From the NCBI GenBank assembly GCA_019638475.1, contig JAHBTR010000002.1, forward strand, positions 1-64,000: a stretch of 64,000 nt of DNA, given 5' to 3'. Below are positions 58,480-64,000 of this stretch, piece by piece (within the stretch, counting starts at the first letter, position 1; every line of letters starts with the position of its first letter). This stretch comes from Chitinophagaceae bacterium (GTDB lineage: Bacteria > Bacteroidota > Bacteroidia > Chitinophagales > Chitinophagaceae). Both the position numbers and the translations under genes were made by a program. The notes under the pieces are model-generated. The model had not been told where the DNA came from. It made no database searches and worked only from the letters and a program-made list of their open reading frames with translations.

Positions 58480-59949
58480 ATGGAACAGTTACAAGATATA
58501 TTATACAAAGTTCATCTCAAGGAAGTGCATGGCAACACTTCTCTTGAAATAAAAGACTTACAGATAAATTCAAACAATGTAACAGAGGGTTCTGTTTTTA
58601 TAGCTATTAAAGGAGAAAAAACAGATGGACATAAGTTCTTTGACAATGCAATACAACAAGGTGCAGTAGCTATTGTATGTGAAGTATTGCCCAAAAAAAT
58701 GATTGAAGGAATTACTTATATAAAAGTAGAAAATACACACGAAGCAGTTGCTTACATGGCAAATAATTTTTATAAAGAACCTTCAAAAAAAATAACATTA
58801 GTAGGCATTACAGGCACTAATGGTAAAACAACCATTGCTACTGTTTTGTTCAAACTGTTTACACAATTAGGTTACAAGTGTGGGTTGATTAGTACAGTGC
58901 AAAATAAAATTGCAGAAAAAATAATTCCTGCCACGCACACCACACCAGATGCTATTAGCTTAAATGCTTTGTTAGCACAAATGATTAATGAAAATTGTAC
59001 TCATGTATTTATGGAAGTAAGTAGTCATGCAATACATCAACACAGAATTACAGGATTACATTTTACAGGTGGTATTTTTAGCAATATTACTCACGACCAT
59101 TTAGACTATCATAAAACATTTGATGAATACATTAAAGTAAAGAAAACTTTTTTTGACCATTTGCCTTCAAGCTCTTTTGCTATCAGCAATGCAGATGATA
59201 AGAATGGTACTGTAATGCTACAAAATACACACGCAACTAAGTATTATTATAGTTTAAAAACAGCAGCATCATTTAAAGGAAAAATTTTAGATAATGCACT
59301 TACTGGTTTGCAAATGACAGTAAATGATAAAGAAGTTCATTGTAGATTAATTGGAGAATTTAATGCTTATAATTTATTAGCTGTTTATGGTGCAGCCATT
59401 TGTTTAAAGCAAGAAAATGATAAAGTACTTACAATACTAAGTATGCTAACAGGTGCAGAAGGAAGATTTGACTACATCATAGGCAATCAACTCATTATTG
59501 GAATTGTAGATTATGCACACACACCAGATGCTTTAGAAAATGTTTTAAATACCATAAAAAAATTAAGAAAAGGGCATGAGCAAATAATAACAGTTGTTGG
59601 ATGTGGTGGTGATAGAGATAAAACAAAACGTCCTATTATGGCTAAAGTAGCTGGTAGTTTAAGCGATAAAGTAATTCTTACAAGCGATAATCCAAGAACA
59701 GAAAGTGCAGAACAAATAATTAAAGAAATGGAAGAAGGATTGAATAGTGCAGCAAGAAGAAAATCTATTTCTATTACAGATAGAAAAGAAGCAATTTATA
59801 CTGCTGTGAGCATGGCTAATGAAGAAGACATTATTCTAATTGCAGGAAAAGGACATGAGAAATATCAAGATATTGATGGGAAGCAATATCCATTTGATGA
59901 CAAAGAAATTTTGAAAGAATTATTGAACAATAAAACAATTAATAAATAA
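58480..59949 (+). CDS. murE: UDP-MurNAc-tripeptide synthetase (489 aa)
   Basis: Adds the third stem residue. The ATP site is GITGTNGKTT (about 109-118), with the substrate loop TTPDAISL and the central SSHAIHQHRI. The specificity motif DNPR is at 403-406 (TSDNPRTES), which marks a meso-diaminopimelate enzyme. Length is normal. murF is missing between murE and mraY, unlike in the E. coli order, and is presumably elsewhere. Confidence 0.96.
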   Translation: MEQLQDILYKVHLKEVHGNTSLEIKDLQINSNNVTEGSVFIAIKGEKTDGHKFFDNAIQQGAVAIVCEVLPKKMIEGITYIKVENTHEAVAYMANNFYKEPSKKITLVGITGTNGKTTIATVLFKLFTQLGYKCGLISTVQNKIAEKIIPATHTTPDAISLNALLAQMINENCTHVFMEVSSHAIHQHRITGLHFTGGIFSNITHDHLDYHKTFDEYIKVKKTFFDHLPSSSFAISNADDKNGTVMLQNTHATKYYYSLKTAASFKGKILDNALTGLQMTVNDKEVHCRLIGEFNAYNLLAVYGAAICLKQENDKVLTILSMLTGAEGRFDYIIGNQLIIGIVDYAHTPDALENVLNTIKKLRKGHEQIITVVGCGGDRDKTKRPIMAKVAGSLSDKVILTSDNPRTESAEQIIKEMEEGLNSAARRKSISITDRKEAIYTAVSMANEEDIILIAGKGHEKYQDIDGKQYPFDDKEILKELLNNKTINK

Positions 59950-59955
59950 CAAAAC

Positions 59956-61263
59956 ATGCTATACCATCTATTCACTTGGTTAAAACAAGAGTTCAACGTT
60001 CCAGGAGCAGGGTTATTCCAGTTTCTAACGTTCAGAATAGCTATGGCAGTATTGTTATCATTAGTAATAGCCACAGTTTACGGAAAAAGAATTATTCTCT
60101 TTTTACAGAAAAAACAAATTGGCGAAAGTGTTAGAGAATTAGGTTTAGCAGGACAAGAACAAAAGAAAGGAACACCAACAATGGGAGGTATTATTATTAT
60201 TCTAAGCATTTTAATTCCTACACTTCTGTTTGCCAATTTAGATAAAGTATATATCAGGTTAATGATTTTATGTACTGTTTGGTTAGGTGCAATTGGTTTT
60301 TTAGATGACTTATTTAAAATACGTGCAAAAAAAATAGCACAACTAAATGGCAAAGCATATACCAAAAAAGATAGTGATGGATTGGCAGGAATAAGTAAAA
60401 TAATTGGTCAAATAGGTTTAGGTATTATTATAGGTGCAACCTTGTATTTCAGCAATGCTGTAGTAGTAGAAAGAGAGGTAATTGGTAAAACATATCAAAG
60501 ACAAGTAGAAGAAAAATATGCAAAAGACTCATCAGTATCTATTAAAAATATTGATGGTGTAGAGAAAAAATTTGTAAAAGTAAAAACACCTATCACAACT
60601 ATTCCTTTTGTAAAAAACCATGAATTTAATTATAGCAAACTATTAAGTTGGATAGGCAATGGAGCAGAGCAATATACTTGGATTGTTTATATACTTATTG
60701 TAACATTTATCATAGTTGCTGTAAGTAATGGAGCTAATTTAACAGATGGTATAGATGGTTTAGCAGCAGGCACAAGTGCAATTATTGGTATTGGTATTGG
60801 ATTGTTTGTGTATGTAAGTGGCAACTACAAGTTTGCAGATTACTTAAATATTATGTACATACCAAACCTTGGAGAGCTAAGCATTTTTGTAGCAGCATTT
60901 GTAGGAGCTTGTATAGGTTTTTTATGGTACAATGCTTATCCTGCTCAAATATTTATGGGCGACACAGGAAGCCTTGCATTAGGAGGCATTATAGCATCAT
61001 TAGCCATCATTGTAAGAAAAGAATTATTGATACCAATTTTTTGTGGAATATTCTTAGTAGAAAATTTAAGTGTGATGATACAAGTAGGCTATTTCAAATA
61101 CACTAAGAAAAAATATGGAGAAGGAAGAAGAATATTATTGATGAGTCCATTACATCATCATTATCAAAAAAAAGGTTATCACGAAAATAAAATTGTTATG
61201 AGATTTTGGATTATAACAATACTATTAGTAGTAGCAAGTATGGCAACATTAAAAATTAGGTAA
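59956..61263 (+). CDS. mraY: Phospho-MurNAc-pentapeptide transferase (435 aa)
   Basis: A membrane enzyme making lipid I. The catalytic motifs are [18 protein letters not shown] (Asp-Asp pair), [12 protein letters not shown] and a C-terminal [12 protein letters not shown] loop. It is longer than the E. coli protein because of a ~75-residue soluble insert around 165-235 ([23 protein letters not shown] and following), a feature I associate with Bacteroidota MraY. It lies 6 bp after murE. Confidence 0.95.
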   Translation: MLYHLFTWLKQEFNVPGAGLFQFLTFRIAMAVLLSLVIATVYGKRIILFLQKKQIGESVRELGLAGQEQKKGTPTMGGIIIILSILIPTLLFANLDKVYIRLMILCTVWLGAIGFLDDLFKIRAKKIAQLNGKAYTKKDSDGLAGISKIIGQIGLGIIIGATLYFSNAVVVEREVIGKTYQRQVEEKYAKDSSVSIKNIDGVEKKFVKVKTPITTIPFVKNHEFNYSKLLSWIGNGAEQYTWIVYILIVTFIIVAVSNGANLTDGIDGLAAGTSAIIGIGIGLFVYVSGNYKFADYLNIMYIPNLGELSIFVAAFVGACIGFLWYNAYPAQIFMGDTGSLALGGIIASLAIIVRKELLIPIFCGIFLVENLSVMIQVGYFKYTKKKYGEGRRILLMSPLHHHYQKKGYHENKIVMRFWIITILLVVASMATLKIR

Positions 61264-61297
61264 TAAGAGTAAAGTAAAAGAGAGAAGAGATAAGAAA

Positions 61298-62638
61298 ATG
61301 AAACACAGATTAGTCATATTAGGAGCAGGAGAAAGTGGTGTAGGCGTTGCATTGTTAGCAAAAAAAGTAGGCTATGATGTTTTTGTGAGTGATGCAGGAA
61401 ACATAAAAGAAAAATATAAACAAAAGCTCTTTGATAATAATATAGAATTTGAAGAAGGCATACATACAGCAGATAAAATTTTAAATGCCAATGAAGTGGT
61501 AAAAAGCCCAGGCATTCCAGAAAAAAATGAAATGGTCAAAGCCATTAGAGCAAAAGGCATTGACATAATTGGAGAGTTTGAATTGGCTTATAGGTATAAG
61601 GGCAATAGCAAAATTGTAGGCATTACAGGTAGCAATGGAAAAAGCACTACTACTGCATTACTATATCATATCTGCAAAAAAGCAAACTTGAATTGTGCAT
61701 TGGTAGGAAATATTGGTTATAGCATAGCAGCACAAATAGCAGAAGAACCCAAAGAATTGTATGTAGCTGAAATCAGTTCTTTTCAGTTGGATGATATAAA
61801 AACTTTCAGACCAGATATAGCTGTTCTTACAAACATTACTGAAGACCATTTAGACAGATATAATTACCAGTTTGAAAACTATATCAACAGTAAGTTTAAA
61901 ATCATTCAAAATCAAACAAACAACGATTATTTCATTTACAATGATGATGATGAAATAATCACTAACAAATTAAAAACATTATTACTAAATACTAACCCAC
62001 TACCATTTTCTATGAGACATGAAATTAAAAAAGGCGGCTACATTAAAGGCGATCAAATGATGCTTCGCATACAAGAAGAAAGAGTAAGCATGAGCATTTA
62101 TGATTTTGCAATTAAAGGTAAGCACAATAATTACAACACTATGGCAGCAGGCATTGCAGCAGCTACACTAGGTATTCGTAAAGATAAAATACGTGAAGCT
62201 GTAAAAGACTTTCAAAGTCTTGAACATCGTATGGAATTTGTTGCTACTGTTCGTGGTGTAGAGTTTATTAACGACAGTAAAGCCACTAACACAAACAGTA
62301 CATGGTTTGCTTTAGAAAGCATGACCAAACCTACTGTTTTAATCTTAGGAGGCTCTGATAAGGGAAATGATTATTCTCTTATTGAAGAATTAGTTATAGA
62401 AAAAGTAAAAGCAATTGTTTGCATGGGTGCCGACAATGATAAAATTGTTGAGGCTTTTAAAGACAAAGTTCCTGTAGTAGTAGAGGCAGATAGTGCTAAA
62501 AAAGCAGTAAATGCAGCTTTTAGATTAAGTACTAAAGGAGATGTTGTTTTACTTAGCCCTGCTTGTGCAAGTTTTGACTTATTCAAAAACTTTGAAGACA
62601 GAGGTATTCAATTTAAAGAAGCTGTTAAAGAACTATAA
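61298..62638 (+). CDS. murD: UDP-MurNAc-L-alanine:D-glutamate ligase (446 aa)
   Basis: Adds D-Glu to UDP-MurNAc-Ala. It has an N-terminal Rossmann-like domain (LVILGAGESGVGVALLAKKVGYDVFVSDAG), ATP loop GITGSNGKSTT, ISSFQLDD, NDSKATNTNSTWFAL, LILGGSDKGNDY and LLSPACASFDLFKNFEDRG. Normal length. It lies 34 bp after mraY. Confidence 0.96.
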   Translation: MKHRLVILGAGESGVGVALLAKKVGYDVFVSDAGNIKEKYKQKLFDNNIEFEEGIHTADKILNANEVVKSPGIPEKNEMVKAIRAKGIDIIGEFELAYRYKGNSKIVGITGSNGKSTTTALLYHICKKANLNCALVGNIGYSIAAQIAEEPKELYVAEISSFQLDDIKTFRPDIAVLTNITEDHLDRYNYQFENYINSKFKIIQNQTNNDYFIYNDDDEIITNKLKTLLLNTNPLPFSMRHEIKKGGYIKGDQMMLRIQEERVSMSIYDFAIKGKHNNYNTMAAGIAAATLGIRKDKIREAVKDFQSLEHRMEFVATVRGVEFINDSKATNTNSTWFALESMTKPTVLILGGSDKGNDYSLIEELVIEKVKAIVCMGADNDKIVEAFKDKVPVVVEADSAKKAVNAAFRLSTKGDVVLLSPACASFDLFKNFEDRGIQFKEAVKEL

Positions 62639-62658
62639 TATCAATGTGCTAAATTATT

Positions 62659-63987
62659 TTGGAAAATAATCATACATATCAACCACAAAAAACAAAAGTA
62701 TCTGCCTTAGATAAAATGGCTTGGGCTGATACTCCTTTTGCCTCTTTTAATAAAGAAAATTTATTAATGAAAACAAGAGGCGATAAATATATATGGGGTA
62801 TTGTATTATTATTAGCCCTTATTTCAATTTTAGTAGTGTATAGTGCTACAGGTTCTTTAGCTTATAAAATGAATAGAGGAAATAATGAATTTTATCTATT
62901 CAAACAATTAGCAATGACAATTTTGGGGTTAGGTGTTATTTATGTAACGCATCGTATCAATTACACTTTCTTTTTAAAGTTTGCCAATATTTTATTTTAT
63001 ATTTCTATTCCATTATTATTATATACTTTATTCTTTGGTTCAAGTATTAATGAAGGTAGCAGATGGATAAAACTACCAGTTATCAATATGACCATCCAAT
63101 CAAGTGATGTTGCTAAACTTGCACTATTTATTTATATATCTAAACTATTAAGCAAAAAGCAAGATGTTATTAAAGATTTCAAACAAAGCTTTATACCAAT
63201 TATAGTTCCTGTTCTTATTATTTGTGTGTTAATAATGCCAGCAAACCTAAGCACAGCTTTACTTACAGGTGCTACATCATTATTACTCATGTTTATTGGG
63301 CGTATTAGTTTAAAGCATATTGGGCTTACTATTTTAGTTGCACTAATTCCTCTTTTATTCATAGTATCTGTTGCTTGGCTTACACATGATTCAAGTGAAC
63401 ATGCAGAAAAAAATAAACCAGTTGTTGCAGAAAAATTAAAATCTGTTGGTCGTTTTGGTACTTGGGTAAAACGTGTTCAAGATTATATGTATGCTTCAGA
63501 GGCAGATGTTCATTATCAAGTGCAGCAAGCAAAAATAGCCATAGCAAAAGGAGGAATTTTAATAGGAAAAGGTCCAGGAAATAGTGAGCAAAAAAACTTT
63601 TTACCTCAAGCCTATAACGATTTTATTTATGCTATCATCATAGAAGAGTATGGATTATTTGGTGGTGCATTTATCATATTTATTTACTTACTATTCTTAT
63701 TTAGAAGTATTCAAATTTTTAGAAGATGTCCCTATGCATTTGGAGCATTTTTAGCATTGGCATTAAGTTTCACATTAGTTATTCAAGCAGTAGCTAATAT
63801 GGCTGTAAATGTAAATCTACTACCAGTTACAGGCGTTACATTACCCTTAATAAGTATGGGTGGTAGCTCATTTATTTTTACCTCTATAGCCATAGGTGTT
63901 ATTTTAAGTGTAGCAAGAAATGTAGAACAATTAGAAGGTAAAGAACCAATAATAAATGAAGAAAATAAGCAAGCAAGTAATGTGTAG
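62659..63987 (+). CDS. ftsW: Septal peptidoglycan polymerase FtsW (442 aa)
   Basis: A SEDS glycosyltransferase that works with the FtsI encoded upstream. It has about ten hydrophobic segments with VYSATGSLA, GSSINEGSRWIKLPVINMTIQSSDVAKL and the C-terminal GVTLPLISMGGSSFI. The start is taken as TTG at 62659; an ATG at 62716 would shorten the cytoplasmic tail by 19 residues and cannot be excluded. The cluster continues beyond the window, where murG is the usual next gene. Confidence 0.94.
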   Translation: MENNHTYQPQKTKVSALDKMAWADTPFASFNKENLLMKTRGDKYIWGIVLLLALISILVVYSATGSLAYKMNRGNNEFYLFKQLAMTILGLGVIYVTHRINYTFFLKFANILFYISIPLLLYTLFFGSSINEGSRWIKLPVINMTIQSSDVAKLALFIYISKLLSKKQDVIKDFKQSFIPIIVPVLIICVLIMPANLSTALLTGATSLLLMFIGRISLKHIGLTILVALIPLLFIVSVAWLTHDSSEHAEKNKPVVAEKLKSVGRFGTWVKRVQDYMYASEADVHYQVQQAKIAIAKGGILIGKGPGNSEQKNFLPQAYNDFIYAIIIEEYGLFGGAFIIFIYLLFLFRSIQIFRRCPYAFGAFLALALSFTLVIQAVANMAVNVNLLPVTGVTLPLISMGGSSFIFTSIAIGVILSVARNVEQLEGKEPIINEENKQASNV

Positions 63988-64000
63988 TCTGTAGTTGAGT

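Overview
The window is AT-rich DNA (roughly one-third GC by eye) from a member of the Bacteroidota, most likely a Chitinophagales/Chitinophagaceae-type organism. The evidence is type IX secretion sorting domains (type A at 2..319 and 12150..14090, type B at 738..3344), a PorP/SprF-family protein, an IPExxxVDY-family protein, TAnnTTTG-type promoters, frequent lack of Shine-Dalgarno sequences, and a MurE with the DNPR motif for meso-diaminopimelate.

Layout. 1..3475 holds secreted T9SS cargo, including a surface protein with seven 58-residue repeats. 3495..7626 carries metG, whose reading frame contains several dispersed palindromic repeat copies, and an S9 peptidase. 7863..8529 is a HigB/HigA-type toxin-antitoxin pair. 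8594..24902 is mostly core: rodA and mrdA (elongation), an M1 peptidase, an ABC ATPase, phoH, a PorP/SprF protein, upp, a rhomboid protease, rlmH, a secreted caspase-like protein, tRNA-Arg(CCG) and a second S9 peptidase. 25017..28301 is an accessory patch: a single-chain type IIG restriction-modification enzyme followed by a frameshifted DUF6508-like gene. 28728..42852 is housekeeping and metabolism (guaB, cvfB-like, glycogen phosphorylase homologue, hmgA, pcm, rRNA methylase, LysM-RlpA protein, dinD, tgt, serS, YggS, MiaE-like). 44879..46368 is a compact PIN toxin-antitoxin island enclosed by direct repeats. 46391..53954 holds an OmpA-like protein, cyanophycinase, tsaC, a pterin dehydratase next to folE, an ECF sigma factor, a TSUP permease, an FtsE-like ATPase and murB. 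54410..63987 is the division and cell-wall cluster mraZ-rsmH-ftsL-ftsI-murE-mraY-murD-ftsW, all on the plus strand and running off the right edge.

How the parts work together. The right end encodes peptidoglycan precursor synthesis (murB, murE, murD, mraY) and septal polymerisation (ftsL, ftsI, ftsW). The rodA/mrdA pair is the sidewall counterpart, and the LysM-RlpA protein probably acts on the same polymer. FolE, the pterin-4a-carbinolamine dehydratase and homogentisate dioxygenase fit pterin-dependent phenylalanine/tyrosine catabolism, although no hydroxylase lies in the window.

The most unusual content is not a classical operon. The window holds several families of short palindromic or phrase-like dispersed repeats, some inside genes (metG, the rsmH 5' end), one abutting the murE start codon, and one set enclosing a toxin-antitoxin module. 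In that last set a 30-bp hairpin is present in exactly opposite orientations at the two ends. A cluster of DnaA-box matches between murB and mraZ is a candidate replication origin or DnaA-controlled dcw promoter. No rRNA, CRISPR array, prophage or recognisable transposase was seen.
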